64,000 bases of DNA, from contig MGTU01000025.1 of assembly GCA_001799615.1 (NCBI GenBank), positions 155,902 to 219,901 on the forward strand, read 5' to 3'. This DNA is from Elusimicrobia bacterium GWA2_61_42. Lineage in GTDB: Bacteria; Elusimicrobiota; Elusimicrobia; Elusimicrobiales; UBA9959. The notes below the pieces were generated by a model, which saw only the letters and a program-made list of their open reading frames with translations, was not told the DNA's origin and searched no databases. Below are positions 1 through 7,771 of this stretch, piece after piece (position 1 is the stretch's first letter; every line of letters starts with the position of its first letter). The position numbers were made by a program, and so were the translations under genes.

Positions 1-329
1 GCCGTATGGTCGGTCTGGGCGGGATGGTATTTCTCCGCCTGCAGCAGGAACCTTGCATTCTTCTCCAGTTCCGTTAGCGCGGCGCTGACGGGGGTGAGGG
101 CGTCCGCGCGCCCGGTGATCAGGTAGCCCCGCACCGCGGACTCCGCCGTAATGACCGCGGCGTAGAGCTCTTCGGCCGCGCCGATGGAAGTCTGCGCGTG
201 ACGGATGTCCTTATCCGCGGTTCTCCATTGGCTGAGGTTCTGAAGGAGGAACCACCCCAGGGCGGCCATCAGTAATAACAGCAGGACGGCGCCCGCCACG
301 CTTGCTGTTGTATTAAGTTCAAATCTCAT
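1..329 (-). CDS. Membrane sensor with CHASE3-like domain (C-terminus beyond window)
   Basis: Reading the minus strand from an ATG at 329 gives an uninterrupted frame of about 109 codons that runs off the left edge. Residues 9-33 form one hydrophobic segment. They are followed by an extracytoplasmic helical region containing AVRGYLITG, which resembles the RGYLLTG signature of CHASE3 sensory domains. CHASE3 is normally followed by a second membrane helix and then a kinase, cyclase or chemotaxis output domain; that part is outside the window, so the output is unknown. The gene is divergent from the adenine deaminase gene, leaving about 160 bp for both promoters. Confidence 0.7.
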   Translation of the reverse strand, partial: MRFELNTTASVAGAVLLLLLMAALGWFLLQNLSQWRTADKDIRHAQTSIGAAEELYAAVITAESAVRGYLITGRADALTPVSAALTELEKNARFLLQAEKYHPAQTDHT

Positions 330-492
330 ACATAGGCTATCCGCGTTATCGCGCTCCCGGGGCCGTTCGCCCGCGGCAAAGCCTATAATACAAAAAATGC
401 GGGCGCGGGTTTAGCCGCCCGGTCCCGCCCGCCCCGCCGGTTTTGCGCCGGGGCCCGCTAATATGTAGAATTAAAAGATAAATTATAAGGCG

Positions 493-2247
493 GTGCCCGA
501 TATGATAGAAAAAGATTCCCAGCTTGAGAAATTAAAGAACACCATAGAGATCTCCGGCGGCGGCAAACGCGTCGACCTGCTGCTGAAGAACGCCCGCGTG
601 ATAAACACTTTCTCCGGCGACATCCACCGCACCCACGTGGCCGTGCACCGCGGCCGGGTGGTGGGCTTCGGCGACTATAAGGCCGCCCAGGTCATGGACC
701 TCAAGGGCGCCTACGTCTCTCCCGGCTTTATCGACGGCCACGTGCATATAGAGAGCTCCATGGTGAAGATCCCCGAGTTCGCCCGCGTGGTGCTGCCCCA
801 CGGCACCACCAGCGCGGTCATCGACCCTCACGAGATCGCCAACGTGCTGGGCCTCGACGGGATAAAATACATGCTGGCCTCCAGCGAGGACAGCCCCCTC
901 AGCGTCTACGTGATGCTGCCCTCCTGCGTGCCGGCCACGCACCTGGAAACCGCCGGCGCGGAACTTACCGCCCATGACCTGGGCCTGCTGCTCAATGACG
1001 AGCGCGTCCTGGGGATCGGGGAGATGATGGATTACCCCGGCGTGATCGGCCGCAACGAAGAAGTGATGCGCAAGATCGCCATAGCGAAGAACAAGGTCAT
1101 AGACGGCCACGCCCCCATGCTCAAGGGCAAGCAGCTTTACTCCTACGTTTCGGCCGGCATCCGCTCCGACCACGAGTGCACCGACGTGGCCGAGGCCCGC
1201 GAGAAGCTGCGCGCCGGCATGTACATCATGATCCGCGAGGGTACGGCCGCCAAAAACCTGAAGAACCTGCTGCCGCTGGTAAATTCCGAGAATTCCCGCA
1301 AGTTCATCTTCGTCACGGACGACCGGCACCTGGAAGACGTGTTCCGCCAGGGGCACATAGACTACCTGGTGCGCACCGCCATCCAGCTGGGCGTGGACCC
1401 CATCCGCGCCATCCAGATGGCCACCATCAATACCGCCGAATATTTCGGCATCAAGAACCTGGGCGCCATCGCCCCGGGCTACGCCGCCGACCTGGTGGTT
1501 TTCGAGGACCTGAAGAAGCTGAAGATCTCCAAGGTCTTCAAGAGCGGCAAGCTGGTGGCCAAGGCGGGGGAGATAGAGCCCGGAGTGATCCACGAGTACA
1601 AGGGCAAGACCCGCGGCACCATAAACGTGAAGTGGATAGAACACGAGGATTTCGCGCTGAAGGCGCAGGGCAAGTACGCCCGCGTGATGAACGTGATCCC
1701 CGACCAGATCGTGACCAAGGCCACTATAGAGAAGGTTAAAGAGGACGGCGGGTATGTTTCCTCCGACACCGAGAACGATATTCTTAAGATAGCCGTGATA
1801 GAGCGCCACATGGCCTCGGGCCGGGTGGCCCTGGCGCTGGTAAAGGGCTTTGGCCTGAAAAAAGGCGCCATCGCCTCCTCCGTCTCGCACGACTCCCACA
1901 ACATCGTGGTGGTGGGCACGCACGACGGGGACATGTACACCGCCGCCGTGCAGGTTGTGAAGATGCAGGGCGGTATCGTGGCGGCGCTCAACGGCCAGGT
2001 GCTGGAAGCCCTGCCGCTGCCGGTGGCCGGCCTGATGTCCGACCGCAGCGCCGAGTTCGTGCGCGAAAAACAGGCGCGCCTTAACGAGATAGCCAAGATG
2101 CTGGGCTCGAAGCTTTCCGACCCCTTCATGGCCATGTCTTTCCTTACGCTGCCGCCCATCCCGGAGATCCGCATAACCGACCGCGGCCTGATAGACGCGG
2201 TAAAGTTCAAGGTAACGCCGCTATTCTGCGGGCCCAAGGGGAAATGA
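493..2247 (+). CDS. ade: Adenine deaminase
   Basis: Predicted metal-dependent amidohydrolase that deaminates adenine to hypoxanthine in purine salvage. The 584-residue length is typical. Residues 77-90 contain PGFIDGHVHIESSMV, the family hallmark, with metal-binding HVH at 83-85. Further conserved segments are IDPHEIANV near 110, GEMMDYPGV near 176, DGHAP near 203 and the DDRH segment near 275, and the adenine-deaminase C-terminal domain follows. The long frame opens with GTG at 493, directly against an AAGGCGG sequence. An ATG at 502 has better ribosome-binding spacing and may be the true start. The stop overlaps the next start (ATGA), suggesting translational coupling to the phosphoesterase. 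Confidence 0.93.
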   Translation: MPDMIEKDSQLEKLKNTIEISGGGKRVDLLLKNARVINTFSGDIHRTHVAVHRGRVVGFGDYKAAQVMDLKGAYVSPGFIDGHVHIESSMVKIPEFARVVLPHGTTSAVIDPHEIANVLGLDGIKYMLASSEDSPLSVYVMLPSCVPATHLETAGAELTAHDLGLLLNDERVLGIGEMMDYPGVIGRNEEVMRKIAIAKNKVIDGHAPMLKGKQLYSYVSAGIRSDHECTDVAEAREKLRAGMYIMIREGTAAKNLKNLLPLVNSENSRKFIFVTDDRHLEDVFRQGHIDYLVRTAIQLGVDPIRAIQMATINTAEYFGIKNLGAIAPGYAADLVVFEDLKKLKISKVFKSGKLVAKAGEIEPGVIHEYKGKTRGTINVKWIEHEDFALKAQGKYARVMNVIPDQIVTKATIEKVKEDGGYVSSDTENDILKIAVIERHMASGRVALALVKGFGLKKGAIASSVSHDSHNIVVVGTHDGDMYTAAVQVVKMQGGIVAALNGQVLEALPLPVAGLMSDRSAEFVREKQARLNEIAKMLGSKLSDPFMAMSFLTLPPIPEIRITDRGLIDAVKFKVTPLFCGPKGK

Positions 2248-3416
2248 GGATCTTCCTGGCGGCCGCCCTGCTGGCCCTGGCCTGCGCGCCCGTGCGCGCG
2301 GCCCGGCTGGAGCGCGGGCCTTACCTGGAAAACATGGCCAAGAACATGGTCACGGTGCGTTTCCGCGTGGATACAGCCACCCCGGCCTGGCTTTCCTTCG
2401 GGGCCGCCCCCGACTGCGAGCGTTTCCTGACCACCGTGCCCGCGGTAAAAGAGCAGCGCGTGCCGCTCTTCGGCCTGGCGCCCGACACCACCCACTGCTA
2501 CCGCCTCTACCTGCCGGCTGACGAGAGCACCGGGGTCTATAAGGCTTTTGAAGGCAAGTTCACCACTTTCAGGGACGAGGACAAGCCCTGGTTCTCTTTC
2601 CTGGCCTTCGGCGATTCCGCGCCCGGCTCGCCCGAACAGCTCCAGCTGGCCGCCCAGATGGACAAGTTCTCCCCGGACTTCGTCCTGCACCTGGGCGACA
2701 TGGTGGAGTCCGGCCTGGACGCCGACGCCGATGCTCAGTATTTCAGGCCTTACGCCGGGCTGCAGGCCCGGGTGCCGTTCTTCCAGGCGCTGGGCAACCA
2801 TGACTATGGCCCGGACGCCAAAACCCCCGATGGGCGCGGCTTCATCAAGGCCAACTACGCCCCGTTCCACAGCGTGCCGCTGACCGGGCTGCCGCCGCAC
2901 TACTATTTCTTCGACGTGGCCAACGCGCGCTTCTTCGTGCTGGACACCAACGCTTTCTTCGGGGCCAAATTCGCCCCGGGGCTGGAGCCCGGCTCCAAGC
3001 AGTACAAGTGGCTGGACTATTTCCTGGGCAAGACGGACAAGACCTGGAAGTTCGTGGTGGTGCACGAGCCGCTTTATTCCACAGGCGCGCACGGCATCAT
3101 AGAAGAAGAGGTCAAGGCGCTGGAGCCGCTGTTCCTGAGGCACAAGGTGGACCTGGTCTTCCAGGGCCACGACCATGACTACGAGCGCACTTTGCCGGTA
3201 AAAGAGGGCATTCCCGACGAGGCCGGCGGCATAGTTTACGTAACGCTGGGCGGCGGGGGGGGCACGCTGTACATACAGCGCCGCAACGAGGACTGGTCCG
3301 AGAAGTTTTTGCCCACCTACCATTTCGCGGTCCTGGAAGTTAAGGAAAAAGCTCTGAACATGGCCGTTTACAATAAGGACGGCGGCCTGCTGGATACGCT
3401 GGAAGTCCGGAAATAG
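2244..3416 (+). CDS. Secreted metallophosphoesterase (purple acid phosphatase-like)
   Basis: Residues 1-19 are a signal peptide with AxA-type cleavage. Residues 21-110 look like the fibronectin-like N-terminal domain of purple acid phosphatases. Residues 115-330 carry the calcineurin-type metallophosphoesterase motifs: GDS at 123, GDM at 151, GNHD at 184-187, a lone His at 274 and GHDHDYE at 308-314. It probably acts on phosphoesters in the periplasm or outside the cell; the substrate cannot be told. The start overlaps the ade stop by 4 bp, so the two are probably co-transcribed, which is compatible with salvage of nucleotides arriving from outside (inference). Confidence 0.85.
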   Translation: MRIFLAAALLALACAPVRAARLERGPYLENMAKNMVTVRFRVDTATPAWLSFGAAPDCERFLTTVPAVKEQRVPLFGLAPDTTHCYRLYLPADESTGVYKAFEGKFTTFRDEDKPWFSFLAFGDSAPGSPEQLQLAAQMDKFSPDFVLHLGDMVESGLDADADAQYFRPYAGLQARVPFFQALGNHDYGPDAKTPDGRGFIKANYAPFHSVPLTGLPPHYYFFDVANARFFVLDTNAFFGAKFAPGLEPGSKQYKWLDYFLGKTDKTWKFVVVHEPLYSTGAHGIIEEEVKALEPLFLRHKVDLVFQGHDHDYERTLPVKEGIPDEAGGIVYVTLGGGGGTLYIQRRNEDWSEKFLPTYHFAVLEVKEKALNMAVYNKDGGLLDTLEVRK

Positions 3417-3498
3417 CAGTTCACGGCTGGACTTAATTAATTTTCTTTTGTAAGTTGTCAGCAGGGTAAGGCAATCCCGCTTAATATAAGGAGTTTAC

Positions 3499-4218
3499 AT
3501 GAACTGGCTAATCGCTGCGATATTAGCGTTAGGGGCGGCGTCTTCGGTTATGGCGCAGGAAGCGCCTAAAAAGTGGAAGGATACGGCCGAGCTTTCTTAC
3601 GTGCAGACCTCCGGCAATTCCAAGACTTCCACCCTCTCGGGCAAGAACCTCTTTAATTACGACTGGGAGAAGGCGGCGCTGGAACTGGCCGCGGGCGGGC
3701 TGGGCACCAGCAGCGGGGACACGGTGACCGCGGAGCAGTACAACGTCTCGGAGAAGGTCAGCCTTAAGTTGACGGGTAAAAATTACGCCTTCGAAAAAAC
3801 CGGCTGGGTTAAAGACCGTTTCGCCGGCATAAAGGACCGCTATGACGCGGGCTTAGGCCTGGGCCGCAATTTCCTGGACAGCGCCGACGATAAACTGTTC
3901 GCCGAAGCCGGCGGCGGCTATATCTGGGAAGACAGGCTGCCCGGCGTCAAGAACCAGTCCTTCGGCACCTACCGCGCGTACGCCAAGTATATCCGCACAC
4001 TTTCGGCCTCGGCCAATGCCAGCCAGGACCTGGAATACCTGGGCAACCTCAAGGATTCAGCAGGCTACCGCATGAACGCGGAAACGGCGCTGGTAACCTC
4101 CATTTCCACTCATTTCTCGCTGAAGGCCGCTTACCAGTGGAAATTCGTGAACGCTCCCTCAGCGGGGTTCAAGAAGACCGATACCCTGACCTCAGTGGCG
4201 ATCATAGTTAATTATTGA
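3499..4218 (+). CDS. DUF481 (YdiY-like) outer-membrane protein
   Basis: The 239-residue product has a signal peptide ending at VMAQ (residue 20) and then alternating polar/hydrophobic beta-strand patterning to a C-terminal aromatic (VNY). The segment around residues 28-50 (AELSYVQTSGNSKTSTLSG) is the characteristic opening of DUF481 proteins, which are predicted salt-inducible outer-membrane barrels of unknown function. A clear AAGGAG ribosome site precedes ATG 3499. It stands in a run of envelope genes (MscL, OmpA) in the same direction, suggesting an envelope or osmotic-stress set. Confidence 0.8.
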   Translation: MNWLIAAILALGAASSVMAQEAPKKWKDTAELSYVQTSGNSKTSTLSGKNLFNYDWEKAALELAAGGLGTSSGDTVTAEQYNVSEKVSLKLTGKNYAFEKTGWVKDRFAGIKDRYDAGLGLGRNFLDSADDKLFAEAGGGYIWEDRLPGVKNQSFGTYRAYAKYIRTLSASANASQDLEYLGNLKDSAGYRMNAETALVTSISTHFSLKAAYQWKFVNAPSAGFKKTDTLTSVAIIVNY

Positions 4219-4251
4219 TCTTGGCAGTCAGCGGGTATATTAAGGAGTGGT

Positions 4252-4695
4252 ATGCTTAAAGACTTCAAAGAGTTTATAATGAGGGGCAACGTGGTGGATA
4301 TGGCCGTCGGCGTCATTATCGGCGGCGCTTTCGGCAAGATCGTGACCTCGCTGGTTAACGACGTGATAATGCCGCCCATAGGCCGGCTGACCGGGGGGGT
4401 GGACTTCTCAAGCCTCTACATCAACCTGTCCGGCACAGCTTACACCAGCCTGGCGGAGGCGCAGAAGGCCGGCGCCGCCACCATCAACTACGGCGTCTTT
4501 CTCAACACCGTCATTAACTTCCTCATCGTGGCCGGCGCTATCTTCGTCATGATCAGCCAGATGAACAAGCTGAAAGCCAAGTTCGACGCGCCAGCGGCCG
4601 CCGCCGCGCCCAGCACCAAAGAATGCCCGCTGTGCCTGTCTGTAATACCTCTCAAGGCCGTAAAATGCGCGCACTGCGCCTCGGATCTTAAATAA
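4252..4695 (+). CDS. mscL: Large-conductance mechanosensitive channel with C-terminal zinc-ribbon-like tail
   Basis: Residues 1-105 are a standard MscL: the cytoplasmic amphipathic [20 protein letters not shown] start, TM1 ([18 protein letters not shown]), a periplasmic loop and TM2 near residues 80-102. The channel opens under membrane tension to release solutes during hypo-osmotic shock. Unusually, the last 25 residues hold two CxxC pairs (CPLC and CAHC, spacing about 13), forming a zinc-ribbon-like knuckle after the helical bundle. Most MscL proteins lack it. AAGGAGTGGT precedes the ATG. Confidence 0.93.
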   Translation: MLKDFKEFIMRGNVVDMAVGVIIGGAFGKIVTSLVNDVIMPPIGRLTGGVDFSSLYINLSGTAYTSLAEAQKAGAATINYGVFLNTVINFLIVAGAIFVMISQMNKLKAKFDAPAAAAAPSTKECPLCLSVIPLKAVKCAHCASDLK

Positions 4696-4710
4696 TAGGG
4701 GGAAAATAAA

Positions 4711-5922
4711 ATGAAAGCAATTAAAATAGCCGCGCTGTTCCTGGCCATTGCCGGGCTGGCGCTGCCGGCCTCCGCCGAGCTGAAAGGCAAGAACGAACTT
4801 GCGGTGCAAGCCGGCGTGATGAACTTCGAGGGCGACGCCAATATAGATGCCGGGCTTATCTACGGGGCCCGCCTCGGGCATTTCTTTACCGAACGGCTTT
4901 CCGTCGAACTCTCGGCGCTCACCGGGAACACCGAAACCGGCGGCGGGGCGAACGTAGCCTCGCTGCACCCCGCCCTGGCGGCGTCCTATCATTTCCGTTT
5001 CGGGAAATTTATGCCTTTCGTACAGGCCGGGGCGGGGCTGCTCAGGCTTAACCCCGAAGGTGCCTCCGCCAGCAGCGGCCTGGCCGTGCACTGGGGCGGC
5101 GGCCTTAAGTATTTTTACAAGCCCGACTTCCTGCTGCGCGCGGATATAGCCCACGTGATAGACACGGAAATAGGCAAAGGCACGCACGACCTCGAGGCCG
5201 TGGTAGGCGTCTCCTGGCTGTTCGGAACTTCCAAGGAGGAAGTCGCGAAGAAAGTGGAAGAGGTAAAGCAGGCGCTCGCTCCCGACGCCGACAAGGACGG
5301 GGTGGAGGACTCTAAAGACGCCTGCGCCGGAACTCCCGCCGGAGCGGCCGTGGACGCCGCCGGGTGCCCGTTGGATTCCGATAAAGACGGCGCAGCGGAC
5401 TACAAAGATTCCTGCCCCGGCACCGCCGCCGGTGTTAAAGTTGACGCGAAAGGCTGCGCCCTTCCCGTAGATTCCGACGCAGACGGCGTAGCCGAAGACA
5501 AGGACGAATGCGCCAATACGCCCGCCGGCACCGCGGTGGACGCCAAAGGTTGTCCGCAGGGGACCAAAGAGATCCCCGCCGACAACTGGGTACTCAAAGG
5601 CGTTACTTTCGAGATCGGTTCGGACGTTATAAAGGCGGAGGGCAAAACCATCCTGGACGAGGCCGCCGCTACGCTGCTGCCCCGTACTTCCGTGCGTCTT
5701 GAAGTGCAGGGCCATACCGACAATACCGGCAACGCCGCTGCCAATGTGACGCTCTCCGAAAAGCGCGCGGCTGCCGTAAAGGCTTACCTTGTGGAGAAAG
5801 GCGTAGCCGCCGACAGGCTGGAAGTTAAAGGCTACGGCGCGGACGCGCCGGTGGCCGACAACGCCACCTCGGAAGGCCGCGACGCCAACCGCAGGATAGA
5901 GTTCAAGGTTTTAAGCAGGTAA
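4711..5922 (+). CDS. OmpA-family protein with thrombospondin type-3-like repeats
   Basis: The 403-residue product has a signal peptide (1-22) and an N-terminal eight-strand OmpA-like barrel (about 25-175). Next come three calcium-binding TSP3-like repeats of the form DxDxDGVxDxKDxCxxTPAG, each with a trailing AxGCP (about 192-285). The C-terminal OmpA/MotB peptidoglycan-binding domain (about 300-403) includes GHTDNTG, LSEKRAAAVKAYL and NRRIEF. It tethers the outer membrane to peptidoglycan. It lies 15 bp after mscL and is probably in the same transcript. Confidence 0.92.
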   Translation: MKAIKIAALFLAIAGLALPASAELKGKNELAVQAGVMNFEGDANIDAGLIYGARLGHFFTERLSVELSALTGNTETGGGANVASLHPALAASYHFRFGKFMPFVQAGAGLLRLNPEGASASSGLAVHWGGGLKYFYKPDFLLRADIAHVIDTEIGKGTHDLEAVVGVSWLFGTSKEEVAKKVEEVKQALAPDADKDGVEDSKDACAGTPAGAAVDAAGCPLDSDKDGAADYKDSCPGTAAGVKVDAKGCALPVDSDADGVAEDKDECANTPAGTAVDAKGCPQGTKEIPADNWVLKGVTFEIGSDVIKAEGKTILDEAAATLLPRTSVRLEVQGHTDNTGNAAANVTLSEKRAAAVKAYLVEKGVAADRLEVKGYGADAPVADNATSEGRDANRRIEFKVLSR

Positions 5923-5947
5923 GAGGGGTAGCGAAAAGGAGAAAACT

Positions 5948-6502
5948 ATGAATAGCAATAACATGCAGCTGATCTTCGCGGGTCTTTTCATGTTCGCCGC
6001 GGCCGTCCCGGCCCTGGCGCAGGAAAAGTCCGCCGAAGAAAAACAGATGGACAAGGTGGAGGCGGACTTGAACACTGACGCGGCCCAGCCGGAAGGCCAG
6101 GCGGTCGTGGCCGAGAAGCTCAAGAAGGACTTCAAGGTAGACGACGCGCGGCTTAACGGCCTGCGTGACAAACAACTGAAAGACGGCGAGATGGCCATCG
6201 CCCTCGCGCTGGCGGAAGGCCTGCCCGGCGGCATAACCGACGAGAACGTGCAGAAGGTAGTGGCTATGCGCCAGGGGCCGCCCGTAGCCGGCTGGGGCAA
6301 AGTGGCCAAGGACCTGGGCGTCAAGGTAGGCCCCGCGCTCAGCAAGGCCAAGAAAACGGCGGCCGAGGCCCGCAAGAGCGCCAAGGCCGAAAAAGCCAGG
6401 AAAGAGAAGAAAGAAAAAGCCGAGAAGATGAAGGCCGAGAAAAGCGGTAAAGCCGAAAGGCCCGCCAAGGCCGAGAAAGGCGGCGGCAAAGGCAAACACT
6501 AA
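5948..6502 (+). CDS. Secreted Lys/Ala/Glu-rich basic protein
   Basis: The product is 184 residues with a signal peptide ending at ALAQ (residue 25). A globular stretch (about 30-115) precedes a very low-complexity tail of KAEK, KAEKARKEKKEKAEK-type repeats running to the C-terminal KGKH. A similar tail occurs on the FKBP protein at 58632, so it looks like a lineage habit. No function can be assigned. A GAAAAGGAGAAAA ribosome site precedes ATG 5948, and a strong terminator follows. Confidence 0.75.
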   Translation: MNSNNMQLIFAGLFMFAAAVPALAQEKSAEEKQMDKVEADLNTDAAQPEGQAVVAEKLKKDFKVDDARLNGLRDKQLKDGEMAIALALAEGLPGGITDENVQKVVAMRQGPPVAGWGKVAKDLGVKVGPALSKAKKTAAEARKSAKAEKARKEKKEKAEKMKAEKSGKAERPAKAEKGGGKGKH

Positions 6503-6530
6503 GCCGCAGTTGTATTGCCAGTATCAGTTC

Positions 6531-6562
6531 AGAGCCGGAGGTTAACCCCTCCGGCTCTTTTA
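6531..6562 (+). terminator. Rho-independent terminator
   Basis: An 11-bp perfect GC-rich stem (6531-6541 with 6548-6558, arms AGAGCCGGAGG and CCTCCGGCTCT) is followed by a T tract. It closes the envelope gene run 3499-6502. Confidence 0.9.
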
Positions 6563-6625
6563 TCTCTCATGCGGGTTCTTTTCCCGGTGCCAGGGTGTAT
6601 AAGAGCTGTTTTGTGCGCTGCAGGC

Positions 6626-7216
6626 TTAGTCGGAGGATTTGCCCGCGCAGACGACGACGTTTAGGATAGCCGCCAGCAGCGAAAGCAGGCACAGCAGCGG
6701 GTAGAGCTTGTAGCCGCCGCTGCCCGGCAGGTTCGGCCCCCAGCCGGGGGTGATCATCAGCGTAAAGAACAGGGTGGCGGAAGCGAGCGAGAGGTAAAAG
6801 GATACCTTGCAAAAGAGGCCGGGGCGGCGGCCATTCTTGTTGCCGCGGCGCCGCGCCTCCGCCCACAGCAGTATCAGCCAGGACGGGTAGCTCAGCATCA
6901 TAAGCCCGTCCCAGGTATTGCCTTTATAAAAATACCAGGCGGCCACTACGGGGCTGCCCCAGGCCAGCAGTTTGTTTATAGCGGGCCAGAATTCTTCTCC
7001 CTGCCTGCCGTTCAATTCTTCCTGCAGTTCCTTGCGGGATAGTTCCGAAACTCCCATAAGTATCAGCGGAAGTGCGCCGGCCGCCGCCAGCCACCGTCCC
7101 ACCCAGGTGACTGTGTCCTGGTTGGAGGGGTCGGCTATCTGTCCTCCGGCGAAAGTGAAGATCCCTGTAAGGATATAAAAGGTCATCACCCCGCCGCGGG
7201 TAGTGCTTATGTTCAT
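6626..7216 (-). CDS. Polytopic membrane protein of unknown function
   Basis: A 196-residue minus-strand gene with about five hydrophobic segments (near residues 10-28, 40-58, 82-100, 104-120, 138-158 and 170-190) and short basic loops (EARRRGNKNGRR). No catalytic motif is visible and I do not recognise the family. Codon use matches the surrounding chromosome. It converges on the OmpA-side operon, with about 60 bp after the terminator at 6531. Confidence 0.6.
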   Translation of the reverse strand: MNISTTRGGVMTFYILTGIFTFAGGQIADPSNQDTVTWVGRWLAAAGALPLILMGVSELSRKELQEELNGRQGEEFWPAINKLLAWGSPVVAAWYFYKGNTWDGLMMLSYPSWLILLWAEARRRGNKNGRRPGLFCKVSFYLSLASATLFFTLMITPGWGPNLPGSGGYKLYPLLCLLSLLAAILNVVVCAGKSSD

Positions 7217-7338
7217 CCTGAAATAATACTAAAATCCGCCATGCTTATGCGTGGAGCGGGGGGGCCGGCGCCCCGTGATTAATGCATGTTCTCTCGCAGG
7301 GGAAAGTGACTTTTCTTTTTCCTTGTGTATACCCTCTC

Positions 7339-7395
7339 TACAGGGTAGAGCAGCCTGGCAGCTCGCAAGCTGGTGGCGGGGCGAAATCAGGACAT
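7339..7395 (+). pseudogene. Relic of an initiator-tRNA 5' half plus tail
   Basis: Positions 7339-7369 match 28 of 31 bases of the 5' half of the tRNA(fMet) at 17964, including the GAGCAGCCTGG D-arm. A -10-like TATACC lies just upstream (7328-7333). The following 26 bases (7370-7395) also resemble the bases after the orphan tRNA half at 13828: both read GCAAGC-GGT, then GGCG, then AATCAG, then ACAT. No T-arm or acceptor 3' strand follows, so it is not a tRNA. It is most easily read as a leftover junction of an element of the same family. Confidence 0.6.
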
Positions 7396-7466
7396 TGAAT
7401 TCATAGAATAAAAAATAAAAAGTGGACAATCGCTTGATATTAGCGTAGAATCAGTTCACAAGGGTT

Positions 7467-7603
7467 CGGAGACAGCTCCGGAGGTTTGGAATGGTCGGGC
7501 CGCCATTCCGGTTTAAACTACCGGACGGCGGCTATTTCTTTTATACGCATGTAGCGTAGCCGCCTGCCGGTAATCGGGCTTAGTGCCCGTAACTGGAGGC
7601 GGC
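7467..7603 (+). promoter_or_regulatory. Structured 5' leader with competing stems over a ribosome site (candidate Na+/DUF1646-type riboswitch)
   Basis: Four hairpins occur in series: 7467-7471/7476-7480 (CGGAG/CTCCG), 7488-7494/7503-7509 (GGAATGG/CCATTCC), a long stem 7527-7534/7557-7564 (GGCGGCTA/TAGCCGCC) extended by CCGG 7521-7524/7567-7570, and 7575-7579/7585-7589 (CGGGC/GCCCG). The strand GCCGCCT (7559-7565) can instead pair with AGGCGGC (7597-7603), which covers the GGAGG ribosome site (7595-7599) before ATG 7604. That is a classic on/off arrangement. The downstream gene is a DUF1646 transporter; such genes are a known home of DUF1646-motif Na+ riboswitches. I cannot confirm the consensus by eye. 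Confidence 0.6.
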
Positions 7604-7762
7604 ATGACCAAAAATACCGATAAAAATACCGGCACTACAAGGCCGGTTGTAATTGAATCCGGCTGGGGCACTTTTCTGCTGCTTTTGGCTAAAACTATTG
7701 CCATTGCGGTGGTGGTAGTGATAATCCTTAAATATGTTTTCAAGATCCCGATAGCCATATAG
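7604..7762 (+). CDS. Small single-pass membrane protein
   Basis: A 52-codon frame with a GGAGG ribosome site 4 nt before its ATG. Residues 1-20 are hydrophilic with a TDKNTG-type repeat, and residues 21-46 form one strongly hydrophobic helix. It ends 9 bp before the DUF1646 transporter and shares its structured leader, so it is either a small subunit or regulator of the transporter or a translated leader whose translation is switched by the RNA. I do not recognise a family. Confidence 0.65.
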   Translation: MTKNTDKNTGTTRPVVIESGWGTFLLLLAKTIAIAVVVVIILKYVFKIPIAI

Positions 7763-7771
7763 GGGGCCGTT

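Noticed and set aside
532..3323. Very long open frames on the minus strand opposite adenine deaminase and the phosphoesterase
   Set aside because: They are mirror frames produced by high-GC codon bias. The + strand frames carry full family motifs and the minus products are His/Val/Gly-rich with no recognisable motif.
7339..7395. A complete tRNA gene at this position
   Set aside because: No T-arm or 3' acceptor strand follows the 5' half.
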